Under the pieces are notes generated by a model. It was given only the letters and a program-made list of their open reading frames with translations. It had not been told where the DNA came from and searched no databases. The position numbers and the translations under genes are program-made. A stretch of DNA of 64,000 nt, from contig NZ_CALPBZ010000001.1 in the NCBI RefSeq assembly GCF_943181415.1, positions 620,001 through 684,000 on the forward strand. Direction: 5' to 3'. Source of the stretch: Microbacterium sp. Marseille-Q6648. GTDB taxonomy: Bacteria > Actinomycetota > Actinomycetes > Actinomycetales > Microbacteriaceae. Below are positions 34,241 to 50,202 of the stretch, in pieces; position 1 is the stretch's first letter; every line of letters begins with the position of its first letter.

Positions 34241-35754
34241 CGGGCACCTCCCAGCGCCGGAGCGCGGTCGAGAAGACCGCCGCCCCATGAGTCGACGAGA
34301 AGAGCCTCCAGCGCGGCTCCGACGCGGTACAGGCGCGCGTCCTCGCGAGCGGGCGCGAGGAACTGGATGCCCACGGGCAGACCGTCTTCCTCGGCGAGGC
34401 CGGAGGGGATCGAGATACCCGGCACTCCGGCGAGGTTCGCCGGAATGGTGGTGACGTCGTTGAGGTACATCTGCATCGGGTCCTCGAGCTGTTCACCCAA
34501 CGGGAAAGCCGTCGTCGGCGCCGACGGCGTCGCGATCACGTCCACCTCGGCGAACGCACGGTCGAAGTCGCGCTGGATGAGGGTTCGGACCTTCTGCGCC
34601 GAGCCGTAGTAGGCGTCGTAGTATCCGGCGCTGAGCGCATAGGTGCCGAGGATGATGCGGCGCTTCACCTCGTCGCCGAAGCCGGCGTCGCGGGTCGCCG
34701 CCATGACGTCCTCGACGGTGCCGCCCGGCACGTCCACCCGCATGCCGAAGCGCACCGAGTCGAACTTCGCGAGGTTGCTCGATGCCTCCGCGGGGAGGAT
34801 GAGGTAATAGGCGGCGACTCCGTACTCGAAGTGCGGCGCGCTGACGTCGACGAGTTCGGCGCCCTGCGCCTGCATGAGTTCCAGCGCGGCCCGGAAGGAT
34901 GCCGCGACGCCCGGCTGGAAGCCGCTGTCAGGCAGCTCCGAGATGACGCCGACGCGAAGCCCCTTCAGGACGTCGCCTCGGGCACCCTCGCGCGCGGCGG
35001 CCGCGAAGGACGGCCAGACGTCGGTGAGCGAGGTGGAGTCGTGAGGATCGTGACCGCCGATGACATCGTGCAGGATGCCGGCATCCAGCACGGTGCGGGT
35101 GACGGGCCCCACCTGGTCGAGGCTGGAGGCGAGCGCGATGGCGCCGTATCGGCTGACACCGCCGTAGGTCGGCTTGAGCCCGACGGTGCCCGTGACGTGC
35201 GCGGGCTGACGGATCGACCCACCGGTGTCGGAACCGAGGGCCAAAGGCGCTTCGAACGCGGCGACCGCCGCGGCCGAGCCTCCCCCGGAGCCGCCGGGGA
35301 TGCGATCCAGATCCCACGGGTTGCGCGTGGGTCCGTAGGCCGAATGCTCCGTGGAGGAGCCCATGGCGAACTCGTCCATGTTCGTCTTGCCCAGCGGAAC
35401 CATGCCGGCCTCGCGCGCACGCCGCACGACGGTGGCGTCGTAGGGCGACATGTAGCCCTCGAGGATCTTCGATCCGCTCGTGGAGGGCATGTCGGTGGTG
35501 ACGAGCACGTCCTTGATGGCGAGAGGCACACCGGCGACAGGCCCCAGCGCCTCGCCCGCGGCACGTCGGCGATCGATGTCGGCCGCGACCTCGAGGGCGT
35601 GCTCGCTCACGTGGAGGAACGCGTGGATGTCGCCGTCGACGGCGGCGATCCGGTCGAGGTGCGCCCGGGTGGCCTCGACACTCGAGACGTCCCGCGCGGC
35701 GAGCCGGTCGGCGAGGTCGGCCGCGGTCAGCCTGGTCAGATCCGTCATCGTCAT
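34237..35754 (-). CDS. gatA: Aspartyl/glutamyl-tRNA(Asn/Gln) amidotransferase subunit A
   Basis: Amidase-signature glutaminase subunit, 505 residues. The catalytic triad region is Lys in [12 protein letters not shown], the cis-Ser in [11 protein letters not shown] and the nucleophile Ser in [12 protein letters not shown], all present. Releases ammonia from Gln for GatB. ATG 35754 with GGAG 8 nt upstream (ATG 35748 also possible); it is 2 bp from the gatC stop. Confidence 0.97.
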   Translation of the reverse strand: MTMTDLTRLTAADLADRLAARDVSSVEATRAHLDRIAAVDGDIHAFLHVSEHALEVAADIDRRRAAGEALGPVAGVPLAIKDVLVTTDMPSTSGSKILEGYMSPYDATVVRRAREAGMVPLGKTNMDEFAMGSSTEHSAYGPTRNPWDLDRIPGGSGGGSAAAVAAFEAPLALGSDTGGSIRQPAHVTGTVGLKPTYGGVSRYGAIALASSLDQVGPVTRTVLDAGILHDVIGGHDPHDSTSLTDVWPSFAAAAREGARGDVLKGLRVGVISELPDSGFQPGVAASFRAALELMQAQGAELVDVSAPHFEYGVAAYYLILPAEASSNLAKFDSVRFGMRVDVPGGTVEDVMAATRDAGFGDEVKRRIILGTYALSAGYYDAYYGSAQKVRTLIQRDFDRAFAEVDVIATPSAPTTAFPLGEQLEDPMQMYLNDVTTIPANLAGVPGISIPSGLAEEDGLPVGIQFLAPAREDARLYRVGAALEALLVDSWGGGLLDRAPALGGAR

Positions 35755-35756
35755 CC

Positions 35757-36056
35757 TTACTGCTCCTCACCGAGGATGGCGGTCACCCGGAAGCGTCCGT
35801 CGGCGGCATCCGGGGCGTTGGCCAGCACCTCGGCCTGACTGAGCTGGTCGCCGACGGTGTCGGCGCGGAAGACATTGGTCAGCGCGATCGGGTGGCTGGT
35901 CGCCGGCACGTCGGGCGTGGCGACCTCGGACACCTTGGCGATGTTGTCGACGATGACATCGAGTTGACCGGTCAGGCGCTCGACCTCCTCGTCGCTCAGC
36001 TGGATCCGGGCGAGCACGCCGAGGTGGCGCACGAGATCTGGGGTGATTTCCGACAC
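35757..36056 (-). CDS. gatC: Aspartyl/glutamyl-tRNA(Asn/Gln) amidotransferase subunit C
   Basis: 99-residue wrapping subunit that stabilises GatA/GatB. Typical sequence: [18 protein letters not shown] and the NVFRAD-type [13 protein letters not shown] region. First gene of gatC-gatA-gatB. Start GTG 36056 lies exactly 6 nt after TAGGAT (36068-36063), so the transcript is probably leaderless. Confidence 0.95.
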   Translation of the reverse strand: MSEITPDLVRHLGVLARIQLSDEEVERLTGQLDVIVDNIAKVSEVATPDVPATSHPIALTNVFRADTVGDQLSQAEVLANAPDAADGRFRVTAILGEEQ

Positions 36057-36068
36057 CCCACCATCCTA
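36057..36068 (-). promoter_or_regulatory. Candidate -10 element for the gatCAB operon, leaderless start
   Basis: TAGGAT at 36068-36063 followed by GGTGGG and then the GTG start of gatC; +1 is predicted at the G of the start codon. The same AGGATGGTGGGGTG string occurs before hemH (CAGGAT there). A convincing -35 is not seen. Confidence 0.45.
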
Positions 36069-36106
36069 CGAGCGCCCGCGGCGCACCCTCGACCGTGCCG
36101 GTGTGC

Positions 36107-39518
<3,412 letters not shown>

Positions 39519-39527
39519 CCGCCCAGT

Positions 39528-40721
39528 CTACGAATGCCCGGCTGAACGGGGGCCGGATGCACTCCCCCGTGCCCGCGCGACCGCGTCAGGGAGCGCCGCC
39601 GCCAGGGCAGCCACGTCGGCCTCGGTGGTCGTGCGCCCCAAAGAGATGCGCAGCACCTGGCGGGCCTCCTCTTCGGAGCGGCCCAGCGCCCGCACCACGT
39701 GCGAGGGCTCGGGCACGCCCGCCTGGCAGGCCGAACCCGTCGACACGCTGATCCCGGCCATGTCCAGGAGGAAGAGCAGCGACTCGCCTCGCGCCCCGGC
39801 GAACAGCAGATGCGCGTTTCCCGGAATGCGCTCCTCGGGGTCGCCCAGCAGCTCGACCCCGGGGATCGACGTGGCGGACGTCACGAGTCTGCGACGCAGC
39901 GCGGCCAGCCGCACCGCCTCCTGCGCGCGCTCCCGCTCGGCGAGTTCCGCCGCCACGGCGAAGGCCGCGGCCCCGGCGACATCCTGCGTTCCGGCGCGGA
40001 GCCCGCGCTGCTGTCCCCCACCGCGGATCAGCGGTGCGAGGACCGCGCGCCGGGACACCACGAGCGCGCCCACACCGGTGGGTCCGCCGACCTTGTGCGC
40101 CGACACGCTCATCGCCACCAGCCCCCCGCGGCCGACGGGATCCCCCCGCCAGGCGGCGAAGTCGACGGGAACGTGCCCGAAGGCGGCGACGGCGTCGACA
40201 TGGAAGGGGACGGCGGCGGCGGCGGCGGCAGCGGCGAGCGCGGCCACGTCGTTCACGGTGCCGACTTCGTTGTTGGCGGCGAGCGCGGTCGCCAGGCGCG
40301 CCTCGCCCAGCGAGGCTGCGAACGCGTCGACCCGGATGCGTCCCCGCCGGTCGAGCCCGACCGGCCGGACCTCGGCCCCCTCGCTCTCGGCGAGGCCGGC
40401 GACGGTGTCGAGCGTGGCATGGTGTTCGCCGTCCGGGAGCACGATCGCCCGCCCTCGTGCCGCGGGCGCTCGCCACAGACCGGTGACACCGAGATTGACC
40501 GCCTCGGTCCCGCCGGACGTGAACACGATCTCGATCGGGTCGCAGCCGAGGACGCCGGCCAAGCGCTCCCTCGCGTCCTCCAGCACGCGCCGCGCGGCCT
40601 GTCCGGACCCGTGGATCGACGACGCGTTGCCGGTCGTCTCGGCCGCGGCGATCCATGCCTCACGCGCCTCGGCCCGCAGAGGCGAGGTCGCCGCATGATC
40701 GAGGTAGATCACGGCCTTCAC
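39528..40721 (-). CDS. iscS: Cysteine desulfurase (IscS/NifS family)
   Basis: PLP enzyme that takes sulfur from cysteine, presumably for MnmA next door. 397 residues. YLDHAATSP near the N-terminus, PLP Lys in SVSAHKVGGPTG and active-site Cys in STGSACQAGV. GTG 40721 starts VKAVIYLD; upstream codons of the long open frame are antisense to glgX and not part of the gene. No iscU/suf genes are adjacent, so the usual target is probably tRNA thiolation. Divergent from glgX. Confidence 0.94.
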   Translation of the reverse strand: MKAVIYLDHAATSPLRAEAREAWIAAAETTGNASSIHGSGQAARRVLEDARERLAGVLGCDPIEIVFTSGGTEAVNLGVTGLWRAPAARGRAIVLPDGEHHATLDTVAGLAESEGAEVRPVGLDRRGRIRVDAFAASLGEARLATALAANNEVGTVNDVAALAAAAAAAAVPFHVDAVAAFGHVPVDFAAWRGDPVGRGGLVAMSVSAHKVGGPTGVGALVVSRRAVLAPLIRGGGQQRGLRAGTQDVAGAAAFAVAAELAERERAQEAVRLAALRRRLVTSATSIPGVELLGDPEERIPGNAHLLFAGARGESLLFLLDMAGISVSTGSACQAGVPEPSHVVRALGRSEEEARQVLRISLGRTTTEADVAALAAALPDAVARARGSASGPRSAGHS

Positions 40722-40772
40722 CCCCGTTCCGCCGGTACCCGAGCGACTCTTGGCGTCACTACTGTAGATCGC

Positions 40773-42854
40773 ATGTCCCGACCCGAGCTGTCGGCCCTGG
40801 CAGCACCGGGCCTCCTCGCCGCCGATCTGGACGACCTCGGCGTCGTCCTCGGTCCGGCCGGAGGCACCCTGCGTGTGTGGTCCGGGCACGCGCAGGCGCT
40901 GGAGCTCGTCGTCTTCGACGACAGCGACATCGACTGGGCCGTCGACGTCATACCGCTGGAACCGGACGCCGGCGGCGTCTGGACCGTGACGACGCCGCTC
41001 CTTCGTCCGGGCACCCGCTACGCCATCCGGGTGGACGGCCCGACCGGTCCGGGAAACGCGTTCAATCGCGGCGCTCTGCTGGTCGAGCCGTATGCGAGGG
41101 GCCTCGTCGGCGACGGCATCGCCGACTGGCGCGCGGTGGTGGTCGACGACGGCTTCGATTGGGGCGGCATCCGCAAGCCCGCCACCCCCATGGATCGCAC
41201 CGTGATCTACGAGGGCCACCTGAAGGGTCTGTCCAAGCGGCACCCCGACGTCCCGCCGGCCCTGCACGGCACCTACGCGGGGCTGGCTCACCCGGCGATG
41301 ATCGAGCACTTCCTCTCGTTGGGCGTGACGGCGGTCGAGCTCCTCCCCGTCCACGCCTTCGCGACGGAGCCGCGCCTGCTCCAGCACGGGCTGTCGAACT
41401 ACTGGGGCTACAACAGCGTCAACTTCTTCACCCCGCATGCTCCGTACGCGACGGAGAACGCGCGCCGCGAGGGCCCGGAGGCTGTGCTCCGGGAGTTCAA
41501 GGGCATGGTGCGGCTGCTCCACGAAGCCGGGCTCGAGGTCATCCTCGACGTCGTCTACAACCACACCGCCGAAGAGGGCTTCGGCGGGCCGCGCACCAGC
41601 CTTCGCGGCATCGACAACCGGTCGTACTACCGGCAGCAGGACGACGGCGCGTATGTGGACGTCACCGGGTGCGGGAACTCGGTGAACACCGCGACGGATG
41701 CCGCCGCGCGGCTCATTCTGGATTCCTTGCGCTACTGGGCGAACGACGTGCAGGTGGACGGTTTCCGGTTCGACCTGGCCACCACGCTCGGGCGGGACGG
41801 CGCCCACCACTTCACTCCGGAGCATCCGCTGCTGCGGGCCATCCGAGAGGATCCCGCACTCGCGGACGTCAAGAAGATCGCCGAGCCCTGGGACGTCGGC
41901 ATGGGCGGCTGGCAGACGGGCAACTTCGGTCCGGGCTGGCACGAGTGGAACGACCGGTACCGCGACCGCGTGCGCAATTTCTGGCTGAGCGATGTCGACT
42001 ACGCCCGGCGGGCCTCGACGGCCCCCGTCGGCATCGGCGGCTTCGCCACACGCCTGGCGGGATCGTCCAACACCTTCACCCACGAGCGCGGCCCCCTGGC
42101 CAGCATCAATTTCGTCACCGCCCACGACGGCTTCACGCTGCGCGATCTCGTCTCGTACGACGTCAAGCACAACCTCGGCAACGGCGAGCAGAACCGCGAC
42201 GGAGCCGACACCAACCGCTCCTTCAACCACGGCGCCGAGGGGCGCACGGACGACGAGGGCATCCTCGCCACCCGCAGGAAGGCGATGCGCAACCTCCTCG
42301 GCACCCTGCTGCTGTCGGCGGGCGTGCCGATGCTGACCGCCGGCGACGAGTTCGGACGCACTCAGCGAGGGAACAACAACGCCTACTGCCACGACTCCGC
42401 GCTCACCTGGCTGTCGTGGGACCACGCGCCGTGGCAGCGGGAACTCCAGGCGCACGTGCGCCGCCTGATCCGGCTGCGCCAGGAGAACCCCGCACTGCGC
42501 CCGAGCCGGTTCGCCCGTGACGACGAGTACACGCCCTCGGCATCCGTGATGGATTGGTACGACGAGCACGGCGAGACGATGTCGATCGAGCGGTGGACCA
42601 ACCCCGCGCACCGCACACTCCAGTACGTGGCGGCGTCCACCCCCGAGAACGAGGACTTCAACCGAATCCTGCTGATGATCCACGGCAACGAGACCCCGAT
42701 CGAGGTGACCCTGCCCGCCATCGACGGCGTGAAGCGCTACGTGTCGCTGTGGTCCAGCGCGGACGAGATTCCCGACGAGTCCTGCCCGGTTTTCGACCCC
42801 GGTGAGGTCGTCACCCTCACGGGTACGACGATGCGCCTGTTCCGCGCCGAGTGA
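40773..42854 (+). CDS. glgX: Glycogen debranching enzyme GlgX
   Basis: Cytosolic isoamylase-type glycoside hydrolase family 13 enzyme that trims alpha-1,6 branches from glycogen after phosphorylase action. 693 residues. N-terminal beta-sandwich (residues 1-140), then GH13: nucleophile Asp in DGFRFDLATTLG, acid/base Glu in KIAEPWDVG and transition-state Asp in FVTAHDGFTL. ATG 40773; TACTGT (40760-40765) lies 7 nt upstream with no ribosome site. First gene of glgX-glgE-glgB on this strand. Confidence 0.94.
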   Translation: MSRPELSALAAPGLLAADLDDLGVVLGPAGGTLRVWSGHAQALELVVFDDSDIDWAVDVIPLEPDAGGVWTVTTPLLRPGTRYAIRVDGPTGPGNAFNRGALLVEPYARGLVGDGIADWRAVVVDDGFDWGGIRKPATPMDRTVIYEGHLKGLSKRHPDVPPALHGTYAGLAHPAMIEHFLSLGVTAVELLPVHAFATEPRLLQHGLSNYWGYNSVNFFTPHAPYATENARREGPEAVLREFKGMVRLLHEAGLEVILDVVYNHTAEEGFGGPRTSLRGIDNRSYYRQQDDGAYVDVTGCGNSVNTATDAAARLILDSLRYWANDVQVDGFRFDLATTLGRDGAHHFTPEHPLLRAIREDPALADVKKIAEPWDVGMGGWQTGNFGPGWHEWNDRYRDRVRNFWLSDVDYARRASTAPVGIGGFATRLAGSSNTFTHERGPLASINFVTAHDGFTLRDLVSYDVKHNLGNGEQNRDGADTNRSFNHGAEGRTDDEGILATRRKAMRNLLGTLLLSAGVPMLTAGDEFGRTQRGNNNAYCHDSALTWLSWDHAPWQRELQAHVRRLIRLRQENPALRPSRFARDDEYTPSASVMDWYDEHGETMSIERWTNPAHRTLQYVAASTPENEDFNRILLMIHGNETPIEVTLPAIDGVKRYVSLWSSADEIPDESCPVFDPGEVVTLTGTTMRLFRAE

Positions 42855-42910
42855 GCCCGCACCCGGCCGGGCGGGTTCCGACCTGGCCCGACGGACGATA
42901 GGTTCGGAAC

Positions 42911-44991
<2,081 letters not shown>

Positions 44992-44995
<4 letters not shown>

Positions 44996-47169
44996 CCATC
45001 GCACCTGAGCTGCTCGACGAGATCGCAGCCGGCGCCCATCACGACCCCCACGCCGTGCTGGGCCTGCACCCCGTGACGGTCGACGGCGCCACGGCCTGGA
45101 CCGTCCGCACACGCCGGCCTCTGGCGCGAACGGTCACCGCCGTGTTCGCAGACGGCACGCGCGTGCCGCTCGAGCATCTGCACGCCGGCATCTGGGAAGG
45201 CGTGAAGAAGGGCACCGGCGGACGCTACGAGATCGAGACGACCTACGAGGACGGCTCGGACTACGTCGCGGACGATCCGTACCGGCACCCGCCGCTGCTC
45301 GGCGACCTCGACCTGCATCTCATCGCCGAGGGCCGCCACGAGCAGCTCTGGCAGGTTCTGGGCGCGCACGTGCGCGAGCACGACGGCGCCACCGGCACCG
45401 CCTTCGCCGTCTGGGCGCCCAACGCGCGCTCGGCGCGCATCGTGGGCGACTTCAACGGGTGGGACGGCTCCGGCCACGCGATGCGTTCGATGGGCGCCAG
45501 CGGAATCTGGGAGCTCTTCATCCCGGGCGTCACCGCCGGTCAGAACTACAAGTTCGAGTTCCGCACGCGCCACGGGCACTGGGTCGTCAAGGCCGACCCC
45601 ATGGCGCGCTTCGCCGAGGTCCCGCCCGCCACGGCATCCGTCGTCGTCGACGACTCGTCCTACCGCTGGCAGGACGACGAGTGGATGACCCGTCGCGCCC
45701 GCTCGACGCCTCTGTCCCAGCCCATGTCCGTGTACGAGCTGCATCTCGGATCGTGGCGCCCGGGCCTCGGCTACCGCGAGGCCGCCGACGCCATCGTCGA
45801 CTACGTCACCGACCTCGGGTTCACCCACGTGGAGTTCCTGCCGCTGGCCGAGCACCCCTTCGGCGGCTCGTGGGGATACCAGGTGACCGGGTACTACGCG
45901 CCCACCAGCCGGTTCGGCAACCCGGACGATCTGCGCTACCTGATCGACCGGCTCCACCAGGCGGGCATCGGCGTGATCATGGACTGGGTGCCGGGTCACT
46001 TCCCGAAGGACGACTTCGCCCTCGCCCGATTCGACGGCGACCCCCTCTACGAGCACGCCGACCCGCGCCGCGGCGAGCATCGCGACTGGGGCACGTACAT
46101 CTTCGACTACGGTCGCCGCGAAGTGCGCAACTTCCTCGTGGCCAACGCCCTCTACTGGTTCGAGGAGTTTCACGTGGACGGGCTGCGCGTGGACGCGGTG
46201 GCGTCCATGCTCTACCTGGACTACTCCCGCGAAGCCGGCGAGTGGGTGCCGAACGTGCACGGCGGCCGCGAGAACCTCGAGGCCATCTCGTTCCTGCAGG
46301 AGGTCAACGCCACCGCCTACAAGCGGTATCCCGGCATCGCCATGATCGCCGAGGAATCGACGAGCTTCCCCGGCGTCACCGCCCCCACCGACCACGCCGG
46401 ACTCGGCTTCGGGTTCAAGTGGAACATGGGGTGGATGAACGACTCGCTGCAGTACATCTCGCGCGACCCGATGTATCGCTCGCACCACGAGGGTGAACTG
46501 TCGTTCTCGTTCGTGTACGCGTTCAGCGAGAACTACCTCCTGCCCATCAGCCACGACGAGGTCGTGCACGGCAAGGGCAGCCTGTTCACCCGGATGCCGG
46601 GCGATCACTGGCAGAAGCTGGCGAACATGCGGGCATTCCTGGCCTACATGTGGGGGCATCCCGGCAAGCAGCTGCTGTTCATGGGACAGGAGTTCGGGCA
46701 GCTCTCCGAGTGGTCGGAAGGACGCGGCCTCGACTGGTGGATCCTCGACCAGCCGTCCCACGCACAGCTGCACAGCTTCGTCGGGACGCTGAACAGCACC
46801 TACCGCTCCCTCTCCGCGCTGTGGGCGCGCGACACCGACGGCGCCGCCTTCGCACGCCTGGGCTCGCCCTCGTGGAATCCCAACGTCCAGGCCTTCGCCC
46901 GCCGCGACTGGCACGGAAACGCCGTCGTGGTGGTGTGCAACTTCTCCGGAGTGCCGATCCACGGGTTCGAGCTCGACATGCCCGAGCAGGGCGCGTGGCA
47001 CGAAGTCCTCAACTCGGACGCCCAGGAGTACGGCGGATCGGGAGTCGGCAACCTCGGCATGGTCCACACCGACGCCGCCGGACGGGCCCACATGGTCCTG
47101 CCGCCACTCGGGGTGCTGTGGCTGCGGCACGACCCGCAGGCGCACATCCCCTCGCCGACGCGCGGCTGA
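44992..47169 (+). CDS. glgB: 1,4-alpha-glucan branching enzyme GlgB
   Basis: GH13 transferase that adds alpha-1,6 branches to linear glucan. 725 residues. N-terminal CBM48 domains; catalytic Asp in HVDGLRVDAVASM, Glu in IAEESTSFP and Asp in PISHDEVVHGK. ATG 44992 overlaps the glgE stop, with AAGGAG upstream. The GlgE-GlgB pair is the actinobacterial route for alpha-glucan. A strong 16-bp hairpin follows. Confidence 0.96.
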
Positions 47170-47171
47170 TC

Positions 47172-47207
47172 ATTCCGGCCCGGCGCCCTGAGGCGCCGGG
47201 CCGGAAT
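47172..47207. terminator. Bidirectional terminator between glgB and the thioredoxin-TPR gene
   Basis: A perfect 16-bp stem (47172-47187 with 47192-47207) and a 4-nt loop, ATTCCGGCCCGGCGCC on the left arm. It sits between the convergent stops of glgB and the thioredoxin-TPR gene. The most stable structure I see in the window. Confidence 0.85.
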
Positions 47208-47208
47208 G

Positions 47209-48144
47209 TCAGAACATCAGCGAAGCCAGGCGAGCCCGGGCACGGACGACACGGGGGTCGGTGTCGCCGACGACCCCGAACAGCTCGAGCAGTCGCTCGC
47301 GGACAGGCCCGCGCTCATCGGTGGGAAGTGCGCCGAAGAGATCGAGCAGTCGCCCGAAGGCGTCGTCGATGTGCCCACCCGCGACATCGAGATCCGCGAC
47401 GGCCAGCTGCGCGTCCGTGTCGGCGGGATTCTGCGCGGCCGCAGCGCGGACATCGCTGAGGCCGGCCTGCCGCACCCGCTCGAGAAGGCGCACCTGGCCG
47501 AGCCCGGCACGAGCATCCGCGTCGCGGGGGTTCTCGGCGAGGGCCTTTTCGAACGCCGCGATGGCCCGGGGATAGTCCCCCACCTCGATCGCCTCGTGCG
47601 CCTCCGCATGCAGCGGCGGCAGCGGAGGCTCCTCCGGAGCCGCCTCGTCCGCGGGCGGGGCATCGCCGACGGGAACGACGCCCGTGACGCCGTGCTGGCC
47701 CGCGAGCTGGAGCAGCTGAGCGAACACCTCGCGGACCTGCTGCTCCGGGACCGCGCCGTTGAACAGCGGGACCGGCTGACCGGCGACCAGGGCGACCACC
47801 ATCGGGATGGACTGGGCGCGGAAGGCCTGAGAGATCTGCGGATTCGCGTCGACGTCGACCTTCGCCAGAACCAGACGGCCGGCGAGCTCCTGCACCACAC
47901 GCTCGAGGACGGGACTCAGCTGCTTGCACGGGCCGCACCACTCCGCCCACAGGTCGAGGACGACCGGCACGGTCCGCGACAGCTCCATGACCTGGGGGAA
48001 GGACTCGTCCGTGACGTCCATCACGAGCGAGACGTCGGGCGCGCCCGGCGACGCGCCCTGAGCCACCGCCGGGTCGGGGCGGTTGCGGAGAGCGGAGAGG
48101 TCCACGGCGCCGCGCATCGCGGCCCCGGCGGCTACATCGGTCAC
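47209..48144 (-). CDS. Thioredoxin-TPR co-chaperone (YbbN/CnoX-like)
   Basis: 311-residue protein: a thioredoxin domain with WCGPC at about residues 68-72, then a C-terminal tetratricopeptide region (AIEVGDYPRAIAAFEKAL etc.). E. coli YbbN (CnoX) is a redox-linked holdase for GroEL, but lacks the active Cys pair; here the CxxC is intact, so thiol-disulphide activity is likely. GTG 48144 overlaps the stop of the three-TM gene upstream (GTGA). Located cytosolically, no signal peptide. Confidence 0.9.
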   Translation of the reverse strand: MTDVAAGAAMRGAVDLSALRNRPDPAVAQGASPGAPDVSLVMDVTDESFPQVMELSRTVPVVLDLWAEWCGPCKQLSPVLERVVQELAGRLVLAKVDVDANPQISQAFRAQSIPMVVALVAGQPVPLFNGAVPEQQVREVFAQLLQLAGQHGVTGVVPVGDAPPADEAAPEEPPLPPLHAEAHEAIEVGDYPRAIAAFEKALAENPRDADARAGLGQVRLLERVRQAGLSDVRAAAAQNPADTDAQLAVADLDVAGGHIDDAFGRLLDLFGALPTDERGPVRERLLELFGVVGDTDPRVVRARARLASLMF

Positions 48145-50042
48145 TTGATCACCTTCGCGTCGAGGATGTCGGATGCATAGCCGAGAAGACGGATCTTCTC
48201 GGTCGAGCCCTGTCCGGGCACGTAGAAGAAGAGCTGGTCGCTGAACGTCGTCGTGAACCCGGTGGCCGACTGCTCTGCCCCGGCGAGCGTGCGCACGGTC
48301 GCGTTCCCGTCGAGCTTGATCACGGCCTCTTCGTTCGTCGGCCTCACCGTATCGGTCTCGTTCATGGTGACGGCCACGACGGCGCCGCTCTCGAGAGTGG
48401 CGATCGCGAACGGGTCGTACGCCCCGGGCTCGGACGAGAACGTCAGGCGACCGGTACGGGATGCCGTCTCGTTGAACTCCTCGAGTCGGCGTTCGCGGTC
48501 GGCGGTGATGCTCGCGCGGAACTGATCGGTCTCGGCGTCGAACATCGCCGCGAACTCGCTGTCCTCGCCGTTGTTGATGACGTCCGAATAGGCCGCTGCG
48601 ATCTGCTCGGGGGGCATCACGAGGAATGGGGAGTCCGGAGCCACCTGGGTCGCGCCGATGTACGAGGGGGCGAGGTCCGGCATGAGCGTGTCGGCTTCGA
48701 GGCTGGCGAGGTAGCTCAGCTTGTAGCTCGCCCACGGATCGTCCTGCGTGAGCACCATTATGCTCGACGTGCGCGCCTCGGCGTCGTCCACCACGGTCAG
48801 GACCGATCGAGGCCAGCTGTCGGAGGCCTGCGGAAGCACGAGCGACAGGTCGCCGTCGAGGATCGCCGCCGGCGACGCGTAGTCCTCGATCTCCGCTCGC
48901 AGCGTGTAGTTGGTCTGTCGGGCGGCCAGAGGGGCGCCGACGAGCCGGGTGGCGGCGAGGTCGATGTCGAGGTCCTCGTCCGCCTGCGCGACCGTGGTCG
49001 CGACCCGGGCGAGGATCCGCTCCGCCTGCACGGCCGTGACCGCGGGCGCCTGCTGGCCTTCGGGGACGATCACCGAGGCGCTCGGCGACGGGGTCGGCGA
49101 GGCGCCGAGCTGGGGCCAGGCATCGGCCGAGCAGCCCGAGACAGCCAGAGCCGACACCGCGATGACCGGGAGTGCCATGCCCACGCGGCGGCCGCGGGTG
49201 AGGGCGCGGCGGACACGAGATGTGGAGCTGATCATGCCCTTGCCCTCAGCGTCGTCCGACACGTCGATGGGCTGCGTCTGCTGCAGCGGCAGCCCCTTGC
49301 GCCGCGGGCCGCGCGAGCGTCGGGCGTGACGGATGCCGAGGATGTAGAGCAGGACGCCGACGGCCATGACGACGCTTCCGGCGAGGATGAGCGGGCCGGC
49401 CCACGGCGTGGTGCTCGCGATCGGCCACGACACGCTCACGCTCGAGGGGGCGGGTGCCGTGCCGTCGGCGGCGATGATGACGCTCATCTCCGAGGGCAGC
49501 TGCAAGGGTGCGACGAGTTCGTCCGCCTGGACGAACTCCTCGAGCCAGAGGTCCGACCCCGCCGGGTCGCGACCGGCGTCCGCGGCTGCGTCGTCGGCCG
49601 CGGCTGCGTCGTCGGCCGCGGCGCCTTCGGACTCCTCCGGCGCATCGGTCGCGGTCGGCTCGGGGCTCGGCGTATCCTCGGCCGGGGCCTCCTCTCCCGG
49701 AGCCACGGGCTCCACGAGGGCGACCGACACGGCACCGGCCTCATCGACGGTGACGGCGTTGTAGGAGGCATCCGACAACCAGGCGCGGACGTCGGCCGTG
49801 CGACCGTACGCGGCGAAGATCTCTCCCGTGCCCTCGGCGCGCAACGACTGGGCACCGGGCAGTCGGTTCAGAACAGCGCCGTCGACCACCAGATACGGGG
49901 CCTCCTGCTCGGCCTCCACGGCCACCGTCTCGGTGTCGGGTCCCTGGAAGAGGGTGCGCTGGGCGATGCCCGCACCGATCATCAGAGCGGCGAGGACGAA
50001 TGCCGCAACGGCCCACACGAAACGCACTCGAACACCTCTCAT
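48141..50042 (-). CDS. Three-TM protein with internal lipoprotein-like domain (DUF8094-like)
   Basis: 633-residue protein in one uninterrupted frame. TM1 (WAVAAFVLAALMIGAGIAQ) is followed by an acidic Pro/Ala/Asp-rich extracytoplasmic domain; TM2 (AGPLILAGSVVMAVGVLLY) by a basic cytoplasmic linker; then MALPVIAVSALAVSGC, which has a lipobox, leads into a second large extracytoplasmic domain (about residues 290-633). It could be one polytopic protein or two products: an internal ATG (49235) with GAGGGC/AAGGGC upstream would make a separate lipoprotein. Start ATG 50042; ATG 50054 (MRGLMRG) is also possible. The stop overlaps the thioredoxin-TPR gene. Function unknown. Confidence 0.75.
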   Translation of the reverse strand: MRGVRVRFVWAVAAFVLAALMIGAGIAQRTLFQGPDTETVAVEAEQEAPYLVVDGAVLNRLPGAQSLRAEGTGEIFAAYGRTADVRAWLSDASYNAVTVDEAGAVSVALVEPVAPGEEAPAEDTPSPEPTATDAPEESEGAAADDAAAADDAAADAGRDPAGSDLWLEEFVQADELVAPLQLPSEMSVIIAADGTAPAPSSVSVSWPIASTTPWAGPLILAGSVVMAVGVLLYILGIRHARRSRGPRRKGLPLQQTQPIDVSDDAEGKGMISSTSRVRRALTRGRRVGMALPVIAVSALAVSGCSADAWPQLGASPTPSPSASVIVPEGQQAPAVTAVQAERILARVATTVAQADEDLDIDLAATRLVGAPLAARQTNYTLRAEIEDYASPAAILDGDLSLVLPQASDSWPRSVLTVVDDAEARTSSIMVLTQDDPWASYKLSYLASLEADTLMPDLAPSYIGATQVAPDSPFLVMPPEQIAAAYSDVINNGEDSEFAAMFDAETDQFRASITADRERRLEEFNETASRTGRLTFSSEPGAYDPFAIATLESGAVVAVTMNETDTVRPTNEEAVIKLDGNATVRTLAGAEQSATGFTTTFSDQLFFYVPGQGSTEKIRLLGYASDILDAKVIK

Positions 50043-50202
50043 GAGTCCGCGCATAGGCGGCGCGGACCCTCGACTCGACGTTCCAGCGTAGCGAAAACGA
50101 CCTGAAAGCGCCGTGGGAGGAGCCATTGCCGGGCTCGACGACTTCCCCTGCGTATCCTGACACCATCGAGTCGGCGCCATCGCCGAGAAGGGCTGCGCGC
50201 CG

